A stretch of 64,000 nucleotides of DNA from Sinohyriopsis cumingii (GCA_028554795.2 CM068839.1:87379540-87443539); one strand, 5' to 3'; shown: positions 37,598-51,969, numbered from the stretch's first letter. Made by a program: numbers and translations. Notes: generated by a model not told the origin, from the letters alone.

Positions 37598-38187
37598 CTA
37601 ATTATCATGCAGGTCAAAGGTCTTGGTGAGGTCGATGAACATCATGTAGAGTGGTTGACCTTGCTCTGTGTTCTTCTCTTGGAGTTGTCGTATGGAAAAT
37701 ATCCTGTCTGTCGTCGACCTGCCTGCATTAAAGCCGCACTGGGATTCCAGGTGCACACTGTCCGCCAGCAACTGCAGCCTGTTGAATATAATGCGGGCAT
37801 ACACGTTGCCAACGATGCTCAGAAGCGAGATCAAGCGAGATCCCTCTGTAATTATTACAGTCACTGAGGTCGCCATTGTTTTTGTAAACGGTATCTCGCG
37901 CATGTCTTGGGGATCCGCTCCTTCCTCCCAGCAGAGACAAAGTAGCTCATGCAGTGGCTGAAGCAATGTTTGTTTCTCACGTTCGATAGCTTCGGGCGGG
38001 ATGATGTCACTACCTGGTGCTTTGTCGTTTGGGAGGGAGTCAATTGCTTTGCTGAGCTCCTCTAAGGTGGGCACTTTGTTGAGCTCGTCCATGGTTAGCA
38101 GTTTTTATGCTGCTAGGGGCCGCATCGGTGACAGACATTTCTTTGGAGTATAGCTCTAGGTAGTGTTCCACCCATCTGGCCATCTGT
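37598..38187 (-). mobile_element. LINE RT fragment, A module copy 9
   Basis: 164-codon frame (38092-37598), Pro variant, last slot of the unit. Confidence 0.85.
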
Positions 38188-38990
38188 CATACTTAATGCA
38201 AAATAATGGTGAAAGACAAACGTTAATTCAAATAAAGCATCGCACACATACACACGAATGCAACAAGTGTATATAGACATGATGTCTTCCGTCGTCATAC
38301 TATATACACCGGCTAATCAACAATAACTACTTAAAAGTGTTTTATTCAATTGTTAAATATGTAAAACATTTGAGAAATACAATAAAACCCAAGAAATTTG
38401 AATTTGTTGGTATTCCACAGCGTGACAAATGGAACGTAATTCCCAGTGTAATTTCGACAATTTAGAACAAATCTTCATAACCAACAAAAAGATTTCAAAG
38501 AAACTATATATGTAATCTTTACTGGTTCGATCTACAAGTAAATAGCTGCAGGATTCAGTTAATGGTGTACATTTCAAAAGGGAAATGGGATGAAAATGTC
38601 TCGAAGTAATTGTAAGCAAAGTGTAGTAAAAGATCACATAGCTCGCCTCTTTGAAGTAATTATAAACAATGTAATAAACAAGTACGTATCTCAACTATTT
38701 GATGTCATTGAAACCAGAGTACTAAAGCCGAGTAAATATCTCAACTCGGTGAAGTAACTGTATAACTGTAACAAGAGTAATAAATGAGTATATATCTCAA
38801 CTCTCTGAAGTAATTGTAACCAAAGTACAATAAATGATTACATAGCTCATCTCTTCAAGGTAATGGTAACTAGTCTAATAAACTATTACATATCTCAGCT
38901 CTTCCAAGCAATTGTAAACAAAATGTAATAAATAACAGCTTAGATCACCTCTACGATGCATTTAATAGTCTTCAATTTACATAATAAAAA
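38188..38990. repeat. Short spacer (A to C), minisatellite 38603-38954
   Basis: Copy of 28201-29003 with a private tgtaagcaaag near 38612 in the first monomer. Confidence 0.85.
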
Positions 38991-40013
38991 CTAATTATCA
39001 TGCAGGTCAAAGGTCTTGGTGATTTCGATGAACATCATGTAGAGTGGTTGACCTTGCTCTGTGTTCTTCTCTTGGAGTTGTCGTATGGAAAAAATCCTGT
39101 CTGTCGTCGACCTGCCTGCTTTAAAGCCGCACTGGGATTCCAGGTGCACACAGTCCGCCAGCAACTGCAGCCTGTTGAGTATAATGCGGGCATACACTTT
39201 GCCAACGATGCTCAGAAGCGAGATCCCTCTGTAATTATTACAGTCACTGAGGTCGCCATTGTTTTTGTAAACGGTATCTCGCGCATATCTTGGGGGACCG
39301 CTCCTTTCCTTCCAGCAGAGACAAAGTAGCTCATGCAGCGGCTAAAGCAATGTTGGTTTCCCACGTTCTATAGCTTTGGGCAGGATGCTGTCACTACCTG
39401 GTGCTTTGTCGTTTGGGTGGGAGTCGAGTGCTTTGCTGAGCTCCTCTAAGGTGGGCACTTTGTCGAGCTCATCCATGGTGGGCAGTTTTTATGCTGCTAG
39501 GGGCCGCATCGGTGACTAGCATATCCTGGGAGTATAGCTCTGAGTAGTGTTCCACCCATCTGGCCATCTGTTGCTCACAGTCAGTGATCTCCTCTCCCCT
39601 CAGAGATTTCCGGGGAACGGCCCCTTTCACCGTAGGGCCTAGAGCCTTCTTGATACCACAGTACATACCTTGGATGTTTCCGGACTCGGCAGTGTGCTGG
39701 AGTCCTTCACATAGTTGTTACCAGTACTCGTTCGCGCACTGTCTAGCGATTGTGTTGGGTGTTGCTTCGAGCACTTCTGAGATCAGCAAGCGTCCGTCCA
39801 TTAAGGCATTTTTTTGTAACGTTTGAAGGCTTTTCGTTTGTCTTCGATTATTGGTTCCATCCTTGATAGATGTGCGTTGAACCAGTCCTGCCTGGGCCGT
39901 TCCTTTTTGCCAAACATGGCCATGGCTGTGCTGTAGATTGCACCCTTCATGGCGTTCCACATGGCTGTGGCATCGTGGTCTGGCAGGTCCTGGAGTGTCT
40001 GGTCCAGGGCTAG
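38991..40013 (-). mobile_element. LINE linker plus RT fragment, C module copy 5 (first-slot subtype)
   Basis: In-frame TAG at 39342-39344 and the LADCVH change, as in C copy 3. Confidence 0.86.
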
Positions 40014-41392
40014 TATGACAATACAAGAGTATATCACAATTCTACTAGTGCAGCTCTGAGATTGTTTCAGAGACGTACGACCATTCAATCAAAATGCAAT
40101 TAAACATTTTATAATTTGATTGGTATTGAATGTTCTAGTTCGAGGTTATCAAAAGCAAATTACATGAAAGAACTGCACAATTCTGCAGGTGCCACATTTT
40201 ACTTATATAAACACATGTACCATGGAAAAGGAAAAAAATAGCCAAATAGATTCATATATTACCAAAACATAATGCAAATAGACTTTTTTTAAATATAAAT
40301 TATTACAAAAAGTGCACGTGTAAGATTTATAAATTCTTTGATTGATCTTTTTTATTCTGGCTGTGTCATACAGCAGTTGGATATTTAAAATCAGTTATAA
40401 TCCTTATTACTGCAGCATATATACTTGTTAATTATTCTGACCAAGCATTATGCTATGAGAATTGCATTGCATAAATGGAAATATATTGTACTGCAAACCC
40501 ACTTCCTCACATCCGACCCTGTTATCTGTTCAATGAATGTATTCTACAAGTATGCTCAGTGGCATGAATATGTGTTTTCTCTGAAATGTTTCAAACTTAA
40601 TGCAAAATAATGGTGAAAGACAAACGTTAATTCAAATAAAGCATCACACACATACACACGAATGCAGCAAGTGTATACAGACAGGATGTCTTTCTTTGTC
40701 ATACTATTTACACCGATAAATCAACAATAACTACTTAAAAGTGTTTTATTCAATTTTTAAATTCGGAAAAATGTGAGAAATACAATAAAACTCAAGAAAT
40801 ATTTATTTGTTGGTATTCCGCAGCGTGACAAATGGAACGTAACGCTCAGTGTAATTTCGACAATTTAGAACAAATTTTCATAACCGACAAAAAGATTTCA
40901 AAGAAACTATATATGTAATCTTTACTGGTTCGATCTACAAGTAAATAGCTGCAGGATTCAGCTAATGGTGTACATTTCAAAAGGGAAATGCGATGAAATT
41001 GTCTCGAAGTAATTGTAACCAAAGTGTACTAAAAGATTACATAGCTCTCCTCTTTGAAGTAATTATAAACAATGTAATAAACGAGTATGTATCTCAACAA
41101 TTTGATGTAATTGTAACCAGAGTACTAAAGCCGAGTAAATATCTCAACTCGTTGAAGCAACTGTATAACTGTAACAAGAGTAATAAATGAGTATATATCT
41201 CAACTCTCTGAAGTACTTGTAACCAAAGTACAATAAATGATTTCATAGCTCATCTCTTAGAGGTAATTGTAACTAGTCTAATAAACTATTACATATCTCA
41301 GCTCTTCCAAGCAATTGTAAACAAAATGTAATAAATAACAGCTTAGATGACCGCTTCGATGCATTTAATAGTCTTCAGTTTACATAATAAAA
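40014..41392. repeat. Long spacer (C to A), minisatellite 41006-41357
   Basis: First-slot C spacer, matching 30027-31405. Confidence 0.85.
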
Positions 41393-41982
41393 CTAATTAT
41401 CATGCAGGTCAAAGGTCTTGGTGAGGTCGATGAACATCATGTAGAGTCGTTGACCTTGCTCTGTGTTCTTCTCTTGGAGTTGTCGTATGGAAAATATCCT
41501 GTCTGTCGTCGACCTGCCTGCATTAAAGCCGCACTGGGATTCCAGGTGCACACTGTCCGCCAGCAACTGCAGCCTGTTGAATATAATGCGGGCATACACG
41601 TTGCCAACGATGCTCAGAAGCGAGATCAAGCGAGATCCCTCTGTAATTATTACAGTCACTGAGGTCGCCATTGTTTTTGTAAACGGTATCTCGCGCATGT
41701 CTTGGGGATCCGCTCCTTCCTCCCAGCAGAGACAAAGTAGCTCATGCAGTGGCTGAAGCAATGTTTGTTTCTCACGTTCGATAGCTTCGGGCGGGATGAT
41801 GTCACTACCTGGTGCTTTGTCGTTTGGGAGGGAGTCAATTGCTTTGCTGAGCTCCTCTAAGGTGGGCACTTTGTTGAGCTCGTCCATGGTTAGCAGTTTT
41901 TATGCTGCTAGGGGCCGCATCGGTGACAGACATTTCTTTGGAGTATAGCTCTAGGTAGTGTTCCACCCATCTGGCCATCTGT
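41393..41982 (-). mobile_element. LINE RT fragment, A module copy 10
   Basis: 164-codon frame (41887-41393), Arg variant, same slot as A copies 6 and 8. Confidence 0.85.
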
Positions 41983-42784
41983 CATACTTAATGCAAAATA
42001 ATGGTGAAAGACAAACGTTAATTCAAATAAAGCATCGCACACATACACACGAATGCAACAAGTGTATACAGACATGATGTCTTCCGTCGTCATACTATAT
42101 ACACCGGCTAATCAACAATAACTACTTAAAAGTGTTTAATTCAATTTTTAAATTCACAAAAAATGTGAGAAATACAATAAAACTCAAGAAATCTTTATTT
42201 GTTGGTATTCCGCAGCGTAACAAATGGAACGTAACGCCCAGTGTAATTTCGACAATTTAGAACAAATCTTCATATGCGACAAAAAGATTTCAAAGAAACT
42301 ATATATGTAATCTTTACTGGTTCGATCTACAAGTAAATAACTCCAGGATTCAGTTTATGGTGTACATTTCAAAAGGGAAATGGGATGAAATTATCTCGAA
42401 GTAATTGTAAGCAAAGTGTACTAAAAGATTACATAGCTCGCCTCTTTGAAGTAATTATAAACAATGTAATAAACGAGTATGTATCTCAACTATTTGATGT
42501 AATTGAAACCAGAGTATTAAAGCCGAGTAAATATCTCAACTCGGTGAAGTAACTGTATAACTGTAAAAAGAGTAATAAATAAGTATATATCTCAATTCTC
42601 TAAGTAATTGTAACCAAAATACAATAAATGATTACATAGCTCATCTCTTCAAGGTAATTGTATCTAGTCTAATAAACTATTACATATCTCAGCTCTTCCA
42701 AGCAATTGTTAACAAAATGTAATAAATAACAGCTTAGATGACCTCTTCGATGCATTTAATAGTCTTCAGTTTACATAATAAAAA
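41983..42784. repeat. Short spacer (A to B), minisatellite 42398-42748
   Basis: Matches 22009-22810, but with acaaaaaatgtg near 42157-42168 and ctcggtgaag near 42540. Confidence 0.85.
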
Positions 42785-43781
42785 CTAATTATCATGCAGG
42801 TCAATGGTCTTGGTGAGTTCAATGAACATCATGTAGAGTGGTTGACCTTGCTCTGTGTTCTTCTCTTGGAGTTGTCGTATGGAAAAGATCATGTCTGTCG
42901 TCGACCTGCCTGCTTTAAAGCCGCACTGGGATTCCAGGTGCACACGGTCCACCAGCAACTGCAGCCTGTTGAGTATAATGCGGGAATACACTTTGCCAAC
43001 GATGCTCCGAAGCGAGATCCCTCTGAATTATTACAGTTACTGAGGTCGCCATTGATTTTGTAAACGGTATCTCGCGCATATCTTGGAGGACCGCTCCTTT
43101 CCTCCCAGCAGAGACAAAGTAGCTCATGCAGCAGCTGAAGCAATGTTGGTTTCCCACGTTCGATAGCTTTGGGCGGGATGCTGTCACTACATGGTGCTTT
43201 GTCGTTTGGGACGGAGTCGATTGCTTTGTTGAGCTCCTCTAAGGTGGGCACTTTGTCGAGCTCCTCTATGGTGGGCAGTTTTTATGCTGTTAGGGCTGCA
43301 TCGGTGACTGACATTTCTTGGGAGCATAGCTCTGAGTAGTGTTCCACCCATCTGGCCATCTGTTGCTCGCAGTCAGTGATCTCCTCTCCCGTCAGAGATT
43401 TCTGGCGGACGATCCCTTTCACCATAGGGTCTAGAGCCTTCTTGATATCACAGTACATACCTTGGATGTTTCCGGATTCGGCACTGCGCTGGAGTCCTTC
43501 ACATAGTTGTTACCAGTACTCGTTCGCGCACTGTCTAGCGATGTGTTGGGTGTTGCTTCGAGCACTTCTGAGATCAGCAAGCATCCGTTCATTAGGGCAT
43601 TTTTTGTAAGCTTTGAAGGCTTTTCATTTGTCTTCGATTATTGGTTCTATCCTTGATAGATGTGCGCTGAACTAGTGCCAAACGTGGCCATGGCTGTGCT
43701 GTAAATGACACCCTTCATGGCGCTCCACATGACTGTGGCATCGTGATCTGGCAGGTCTTGGAGTGCCTGGTCCAGGGCTAG
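42785..43781 (-). mobile_element. LINE linker plus RT fragment, B module copy 8
   Basis: -1 nt lesion at ~43025, as in B copies 6 and 7. Private T-to-A near 43056 changes YKNNGD to YKINGD. Confidence 0.84.
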
Positions 43782-45183
43782 TATGAGAATACAAGAGTAT
43801 ATCACAATTATGCTCATGCAGCTCTGAGATTTTTTCAGAGACGTACGAAAATTCAATCAAAATCCAATTAAACATTTAATAATTTCATTTGTATTAAATG
43901 TTCTAATTCGAGGTTATTAAAAGCTTATTACATGAATAAACTGCACAATTTTGCAGGTGCCACATTTTACTTAAATAAAAACAGACACCATGAAAAAGGA
44001 AAAATCAGCCAAATATATTCATATATTACCAAAACATAATGCAAATAGACTTTTTTTTATATAAATTATTACAAAAAGTGCACATGTAAGATTTATAAAT
44101 TCTTTGGTTGATCTTTTTTATTCTGGCTGTGTCATACAGGAAATGTTTTTTAAACTAAACAGGCATTGGATATTGAAAATCAATTATAATCCTTATTATT
44201 GCAGCATATATACTTGTCAATTATTCTGGCCAAGCATTATGCTATAAGAATTGCATTGCATAAATGGAAATATATTGTACTGCAAACCCACTTCCTCACA
44301 TCCGACCCTGTTATCTGTTCAATGAATGTATTCTACAAGTATCCTCAATGGCATGAATATCGGTTTTCTTTGAAATGTTTCAAACTTAATGCAAAATAAC
44401 GGTGAAAGACAAACGTTAATTCAAATAAAGCATCACACACATACACACGAATGCAACAAGTGTATACAGACATGATGTCTTCCTTCGTCATACTATATAC
44501 ACAGGCTGATCAACAATAACTACTTAAAAGTGTTTTATTCAATTGTTAAATATGTAAAACATTTGAGAAATACAATAAAACCCAAGAAATTTGTATTTGT
44601 TGGTATTCCACAGCGTGACAAATGGAACGTAATTCCCAGTGTAATTTCGACAATTTAGAACAAATCTTCATAACCAACAAAAAGATTTCAAAGAAACTAT
44701 ATATGTAATCTTTACTGGTTCGATCTACAAGTAAATAGCTGCAGGATTCAGTTAATGGTGTACATTTCAAAAGGGAAATGGGATGAAAATGTCTCGAAGT
44801 AATTGTAACCAAAGTGTACTAAAAGATCACATAGCTCGCCTCTTTGAAGTAATTATAAACAATGTAATAAACAAGTACGTATCTCAACTATTTGATGTCA
44901 TTGAAACCAGAGTACTAAAGCCGAGTAAATATCTCAACTCGGTGAAGTAACTGTATAACTGTAACAAGAGTAATAAATGAGCATATATCTCAACTCTCTG
45001 AAGTAATTGTAACCAAAGTACAATAAATGATTATATAGCTCATCTCTTCAAGGTAATGGTAACTAGTCTAATAAACTATTACATATCTCAGCTCTTCCAA
45101 GCAATTGTAAACAAAATGTAATAAATAACAGCTTAGATCACCTCTACGATGCATTTAATAGTCTTCAATTTACATAATAAAAA
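43782..45183. repeat. Long spacer (B to C), minisatellite 44796-45147
   Basis: Copy of 23808-25208. Private bases: aacatttaataat near 43871 and acacagg near 44499. Confidence 0.85.
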
Positions 45184-46206
45184 CTAATTATCATGCAGGT
45201 CAAAGGTCTTGGTGATTTCGATGAACATCATGTAGAGTGGTTGACCTTGCTCTGTGTTCTTCTCTTGGAGTTGTCGTATGGAAAAAATCCTGTCTGTCGT
45301 CGACCTGCCTGCTTTAAAGCCGCACTGGGATTCCAGGTGCACACGGTCCGCCAGCAACTGCAGCCTGTTGAGTATAATGCGGGCATACACTTTGCCAACG
45401 ATGCTCAGAAGCGAGATCCCTCTGTAGTTATTACAGTCACTGAGGTCGCCATTGTTTTTGTAAACGGTATCTCGCGCATATCTTGGGGGACCGCTCCTTT
45501 CCTTCCAGCAGAGACAAAGTAGCTCATGCAGCAGCTGAAGCAATGTTGGTTTCCCACGTTCTATAGCTTTGGGCAGGATGCTGTCACTACCTGGTGCTTT
45601 GTCGTTTGGGTGGGAGTCGAGTGCTTTGCTGAGCTCCTCTAAGGTGGGCACTTTGTCGAGCTCATCCATGGTGGGCAGTTTTTATGCTGCTAGGGGCCGC
45701 ATCGGTGACTAGCATATCCTGGGAGTATAGCTCTGAGTAGTGTTCCACCCATCTGGCCATCTGTTGCTCACAGTCAGTGATCTCCTCTCCCCTCAGAGAT
45801 TTCCGGGGAACGGCCCCTTTCACCGTAGGGCCTAGAGCCTTCTTGATACCACAGTACATACCTTGGATGTTTCCGGACTCGGCAGTGTGCTGGAGTCCTT
45901 CACATAGTTGTTACCAGTACTCGTTCGCGCACTGTCTAGCGATTGTGTTGGGTGTTGCTTCGAGCACTTCTGAGATCAGCAAGCGTCCGTCCATTAAGGC
46001 ATTTTTTTGTAACGTTTGAAGGCTTTTCGTTTGTCTTCGATTATTGGTTCCATCCTTGATAGATGTGCGTTGAACCAGTCCTGCCTGGGCCCTTCCTTTT
46101 TGCCAAACATGGCCATGGCTGTGCTGTAGATTGCACCCTTCATGGCGTTCCACATGGCTGTGGCATCGTGGTCTGGCAGGTCCTGGAGTGTCTGGTCCAG
46201 GGCTAG
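45184..46206 (-). mobile_element. LINE linker plus RT fragment, C module copy 6 (second-slot subtype)
   Basis: 161-codon RT frame (45669-45184) is open, with second-slot markers. Confidence 0.86.
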
Positions 46207-47585
46207 TATGACAATACAAGAGTATATCACAATTCTACTAGTGCAGCTCTGAGATTGTTTCAGAGACGTACGACCATTCAATCAAAATGCAATTAAACAT
46301 TTTATAATTTGATTGGTATTGAATGTTCTAGTTCGAGGTTATCAAAAGCAAATTACATGAAAGAACTGCACAATTCTGCAGGTGCCACATTTTACTTATA
46401 TAAACACATGTACCATGGAAAAGGAAAAAAATAGCCAAATAGATTCATATATTACCAAAACATAATGCAAATAGACTTTTTTTAAATATAAATTATTACA
46501 AAAAGTGCACGTGTAAGATTTATAAATTCTTTGATTGATCTTTTTTATTCTGGCTGTGTCATACAGCAGTTGGATATTTAAAATCAGTTATAATCCTTAT
46601 TACTGTAGCATATATACTTGTTAATTATTCTGACCAAGCATTATGTTATGAGAATTGCATTGCATAAATGGAAATATATTGTACTGCAAACCCACTTCCT
46701 CACATCCGACCCTGTTATCTGTTCAATGAATGTATTCTACAAGTATGCTCAGTGGCATGAATATGTGTTTTCTCTGAAATGTTTCAAACTTAATGCAAAA
46801 TAATGGTGAAAGACAAACGTTAATTCAAATAAAGCATCACACACATACACACGAATGCAACAAGTGTATACAGACAGGATGTCTTTCTTTGTCATACTAT
46901 TTACACCGATAAATCAACAATAACTACTTAAAAGTGTTTTATTCAATTTTTAAATTCGGAAAAATGTGAGAAATACAATAAAACTCAAGAAATATTTATT
47001 TGTTGGTATTCCGCAGCGTGACAAATGGAACGTAACGCTCAGTGTAATTTCGACAATTTAGAACAAATGTTCATAACCGACAAAAAGATTTCAAAGAAAC
47101 TATATATGTAATCTTTACTGGTTCGATCTACAAGTAAATAGCTGCAGGATTCAGCTAATGGTGTACATTTCAAAAGGGAAATGGGATGAAATTGTCTCGA
47201 AGTAATTGTAACCAAAGTGTACTAAAAGATTACATAGCTCGCCTCTTTGAAGTAATTATAAACAATGTAATAAACGAGTATGTATCTCAACAATTTGATG
47301 TAATTGTAACCAGAGTACTAAAGCCGAGTAAATATCTCAACTCGTTGAAGCAACTGTATAACTGTAACAAGAGTAATAAATGAGTATATATCTCAACTCT
47401 CTGAAGTACTTGTAACCAAAGTACAATAAATGATTTCATAGCTCATCTCTTAGAGGTAATTGTAACTAGTCTAATAAACTATTACATATCTCAGCTCTTC
47501 CAAGCAATTGTAAACAAAATGTAATAAATAACAGCTTAGATGACCGCTTCGATGCATTTAATAGTCTTCAGTTTACATAATAAAA
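46207..47585. repeat. Long spacer (C to A), minisatellite 47199-47550
   Basis: Second-slot C spacer. Uses tcagctaatgg near 47152 and tatctcaac near 47389, unlike 26232-27610. Confidence 0.85.
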
Positions 47586-48174
47586 CTAATTATCATGCAG
47601 GTCAAAGGTCTTGGTGAGGTCGATGAACATCATGTAGAGTGGTTGACCTTGCTCTGTGTTCTTCTCTTGGAGTTGTCGTATGGAAAATATCCTGTCTGTC
47701 GTCGACCTGCCTGCATTAAAGCCGCACTGGGATTCCAGGTGCACACTGTCCGCCAGCAACTGCAGCCTGTTGAATATAATGCGGGCATACACGTTGCCAA
47801 CGATGCTCAGAAGCGAGATCAAGCGAGATCCCTCTGTAATTATTACAGTCACTGAGGTCGCCATTGTTTTTGTAAACGGTATCTCGCGCATGTCTAGGGA
47901 TCCGCTCCTTCCTCCCAGCAGAGACAAAGTAGCTCATGCAGTGGCTGAAGCAATGTTTGTTTCTCACGTTCGATAGCTTCGGGCGGGATGATGTCACTAC
48001 CTGGTGCTTTGTCGTTTGGGAGGGAGTCAATTGCTTTGCTGAGCTCCTCTAAGGTGGGCACTTTGTTGAGCTCGTCCATGGTTAGCAGTTTTTATGCTGC
48101 TAGGGGCCGCATCGGTGACAGACATTTCTTTGGAGTATAGCTCTAGGTAGTGTTCCACCCATCTGGCCATCTGT
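47586..48174 (-). mobile_element. LINE RT fragment, A module copy 11 (private frameshift)
   Basis: At ~47893-47899 the sequence reads tctaggga instead of tcttgggga, a net 1-nt loss plus a substitution. The usual 164-codon frame is split into 61 (48079-47894) and 113 (47927-47586) codon pieces. This is the only A copy with the lesion. Confidence 0.85.
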
Positions 48175-48977
48175 CATACTTAATGCAAAATAATGGTGAA
48201 AGACAAACGTTAATTCAAATAAAGCATCGCACACATACACACGAATGCAACAAGTGTATATAGACATGATGTCTTCCGTCGTCATACTATATACACCGGC
48301 TAATCAACAATAACTACTTAAAAGTGTTTTATTCAATTGTTAAATATGTAAAACATTTGAGAAATACAATAAAACCCAAGAAATTTGAATTTGTTGGTAT
48401 TCCACAGCGTGACAAATGGAACGTAATTCCCAGTGTAATTTCGACAATTTAGAACAAATCTTCATAACCAACAAAAAGATTTCAAAGAAACTATATATGT
48501 AATCTTTACTGGTTCGATCTACAAGTAAATAGCTGCAGGATTCAGTTAATGGTGTACATTTCAAAAGGGAAATGGGATGAAAATGTCTCGAAGTAATTGT
48601 AACCAAAGTGTAGTAAAAGATCACATAGCTCGCCTCTTTGAAGTAATTATAAACAATGTAATAAACAAGTACGTATCTCAACTATTTGATGTCATTGAAA
48701 CCAGAGTACTAAAGCCGAGTAAATATCTCAACTCGGTGAAGTAACTGTATAACTGTAACAAGAGTAATAAATGAGTATATATCTCAACTCTCTGAAGTAA
48801 TTGTAACCAAAGTACAATAAATGATTACATAGCTCATCTCTTCAAGGTAATGGTAACTAGTCTAATAAACTATTACATATCTCAGCTCTTCCAAGCAATT
48901 GTAAACAAAATGTAATAAATAACAGCTTAGATCACCTCTACGATGCATTTAATAGTCTTCAATTTACATAATAAAAA
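48175..48977. repeat. Short spacer (A to C), minisatellite 48590-48941
   Basis: Copy of 28201-29003. Confidence 0.85.
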
Positions 48978-50000
48978 CTAATTATCATGCAGGTCAAAGG
49001 TCTTGGTGATTTCGATGAACATCATGTAGAGTGGTTGACCTTGCTCTGTGTTCTTCTCTTGGAGTTGTCGTATGGAAAAAATCCTGTCTGTCGTCGACCT
49101 GCCTGCTTTAAAGCCGCACTGGGATTCCAGGTGCACACAGTCCGCCAGCAACTGCAGCCTGTTGAGTATAATGCGGGCATACACTTTGCCAACGATGCTC
49201 AGAAGCGAGATCCCTCTGTAATTATTACAGTCACTGAGGTCGCCATTGTTTTTGTAAACGGTATCTCGCGCATATCTTGGGGGACCGCTCCTTTCCTTCC
49301 AGCAGAGACAAAGTAGCTCATGCAGCGGCTAAAGCAATGTTGGTTTCCCACGTTCTATAGCTTTGGGCAGGATGCTGTCACTACCTGGTGCTTTGTCGTT
49401 TGGGTGGGAGTCGAGTGCTTTGCTGAGCTCCTCTAAGGTGGGCACTTTGTCGAGCTCATCCATGGTGGGCAGTTTTTATGCTGCTAGGGGCCGCATCGGT
49501 GACTAGCATATCCTGGGAGTATAGCTCTGAGTAGTGTTCCACCCATCTGGCCATCTGTTGCTCACAGTCAGTGATCTCCTCTCCCCTCAGAGATTTCCGG
49601 GGAACGGCCCCTTTCACCGTAGGGCCTAGAGCCTTCTTGATACCACAGTACATACCTTGGATGTTTCCGGACTCGGCAGTGTGCTGGAGTCCTTCACATA
49701 GTTGTTACCAGTACTCGTTCGCGCACTGTCTAGCGATTGTGTTGGGTGTTGCTTCGAGCACTTCTGAGATCAGCAAGCGTCCGTCCATTAAGGCATTTTT
49801 TTGTAACGTTTGAAGGCTTTTCGTTTGTCTTCGATTATTGGTTCCATCCTTGATAGATGTGCGTTGAACCAGTCCTGCCTGGGCCGTTCCTTTTTGCCAA
49901 ACATGGCCATGGCTGTGCTGTAGATTGCACCCTTCATGGCGTTCCACATGGCTGTGGCATCGTGGTCTGGCAGGTCCTGGAGTGTCTGGTCCAGGGCTAG
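48978..50000 (-). mobile_element. LINE linker plus RT fragment, C module copy 7 (first-slot subtype)
   Basis: In-frame TAG at 49329-49331 and the LADCVH change. Confidence 0.86.
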
Positions 50001-51379
50001 TATGACAATACAAGAGTATATCACAATTCTACTAGTGCAGCTCTGAGATTGTTTCAGAGACGTACGACCATTCAATCAAAATGCAATTAAACATTTTATA
50101 ATTTGATTGGTATTGAATGTTCTAGTTCGAGGTTATCAAAAGCAAATTACATGAAAGAACTGCACAATTCTGCAGGTGCCACATTTTACTTATATAAACA
50201 CATGTACCATGGAAAAGGAAAAAAATAGCCTAATAGATTCATATATTACCAAAACATAATGCAAATAGACTTTTTTTAAATATAAATTATTACAAAAAGT
50301 GCACGTGTAAGATTTATAAATTCTTTGATTGATCTTTTTTATTCTGGCTGTGTCATACAGCAGTTGGATATTTAAAATCAGTTATAATCCTTATTACTGC
50401 AGCATATATACTTGTTAATTATTCTGACCAAGCATTATGCTATGAGAATTGCATTGCATAAATGGAAATATATTGTACTGCAAACCCACTTCCTCACATC
50501 CGACCCTGTTATCTGTTCAATGAATGTATTCTACAAGTATGCTCAGTGGCATGAATATGTGTTTTCTCTGAAATGTTTCAAACTTAATGCAAAATAATGG
50601 TGAAAGACAAACGTTAATTCAAATAAAGCATCACACACATACACACGAATGCAACAAGTGTATACAGACAGGATGTCTTTCTTTGTCATACTATTTACAC
50701 CGATAAATCAACAATAACTACTTAAAAGTGTTTTATTCAATTTTTAAATTCGGAAAAATGTGAGAAATACAATAAAACTCAAGAAATATTTATTTGTTGG
50801 TATTCCGCAGCGTGACAAATGGAACGTAACGCTCAGTGTAATTTCGACAATTTAGAACAAATGTTCATAACCGACAAAAAGATTTCAAAGAAACTATATA
50901 TGTAATCTTTACTGGTTCGATCTACAAGTAAATAGCTGCAGGATTCAGCTAATGGTGTACATTTCAAAAGGGAAATGGGATGAAATTGTCTCGAAGTAAT
51001 TGTAACCAAAGTGTACTAAAAGATTACATAGCTCGCCTCTTTGAAGTAATTATAAACAATGTAATAAACGAGTATGTATCTCAACAATTTGATGTAATTG
51101 TAACCAGAGTACTAAAGCCGAGTAAATATCTCAACTCGTTGAAGCAACTGTATAACTGTAACAAGAGTAATAAATGAGTATATATCTCAACTCTCTGAAG
51201 TAATTGTAACCAAAGTACAATAAATGATTACATAGCTCATCTCTTAGAGGTAATTGTAACTAGTCTAATAAACTATTACATATCTCAGCTCTTCCAAGCA
51301 ATTGTAAACAAAATGTAATAAATAACAGCTTAGATGACCTCTTCGATGCATTTAATAGTCTTCAGTTTACATAATAAAA
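50001..51379. repeat. Long spacer (C to A), minisatellite 50993-51344
   Basis: Differs from earlier first-slot spacers: agcctaat near 50227, gaatgcaac, gaaatggg, and array-1-like gattacat and gacctc in the last monomers. Confidence 0.85.
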
Positions 51380-51969
51380 CTAATTATCATGCAGGTCAAA
51401 GGTCTTGGTGAGGTCGATGAACATCATGTAGAGTGGTTGACCTTGCTCTGTGTTCTTCTCTTGGAGTTGTCGTATGGAAAATATCCTGTCTGTCGTCGAT
51501 CAGCCTGCATTAAAGCCGCACTGGGATTCCAGGTGCACACTGTCCGCCAGCAACTGCAGCCTGTTGAATATAATGCGGGCATACACGTTGCCAACGATGC
51601 TCAGAAGCGAGATCAAGCGAGATCCCTCTGTAATTATTACAGTCACTGAGGTCGCCATTGTTTTTGTAAACGGTGTCTCGCGCATGTCTTGGGGATCCGC
51701 TCCTTCCTCCCAGCAGAGACAAAGTAGCCCATGCAGTGGCTGAAGCAATGTTTGTTTCCCACGTTCGATAGCTTCGGGCGGGATGATGTCACTACCTGGT
51801 GCTTTGTCGTTTGGGAGGGAGTCGATTGCTTTGCTGAGCTCCTCTAAGGTGGGCACTTTGTCGAACTCATCCATGGTGGGCAGTTTTTATGCTGCTAGGG
51901 GCCGCATCGGTGACAGACATTTCTTGGGAGTATAGCTCTAGGTAGTGTTCCACCCATCTGGCCATCTGT
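51380..51969 (-). mobile_element. LINE RT fragment, A module copy 12 (variant subtype)
   Basis: Reads cgatcagcc at ~51497, which puts a TGA in the frame after QCGFNAG, so the frame is 124 codons (51874-51500) and motif A is out of reach. Other markers: MDEFDKVP, PLHGLL and MRETPF. Several other sites resemble array-1 A, not the neighbouring array-2 A. Shared with A copy 14. Confidence 0.85.

Larger units (their letters stand above)
28616..38602. repeat. Array 2 unit 2 (C-A-B-C-A), 9,987 bp
   Basis: Modules at 29004 (C), 31406 (A), 32798 (B), 35196 (C) and 37598 (A). Contains a short converted patch near 32251-32289. Confidence 0.93.
38603..48589. repeat. Array 2 unit 3 (C-A-B-C-A), 9,987 bp
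   Basis: Modules at 38991 (C), 41393 (A), 42785 (B), 45184 (C) and 47586 (A). Its last A has a private 1-nt deletion. Confidence 0.93.
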
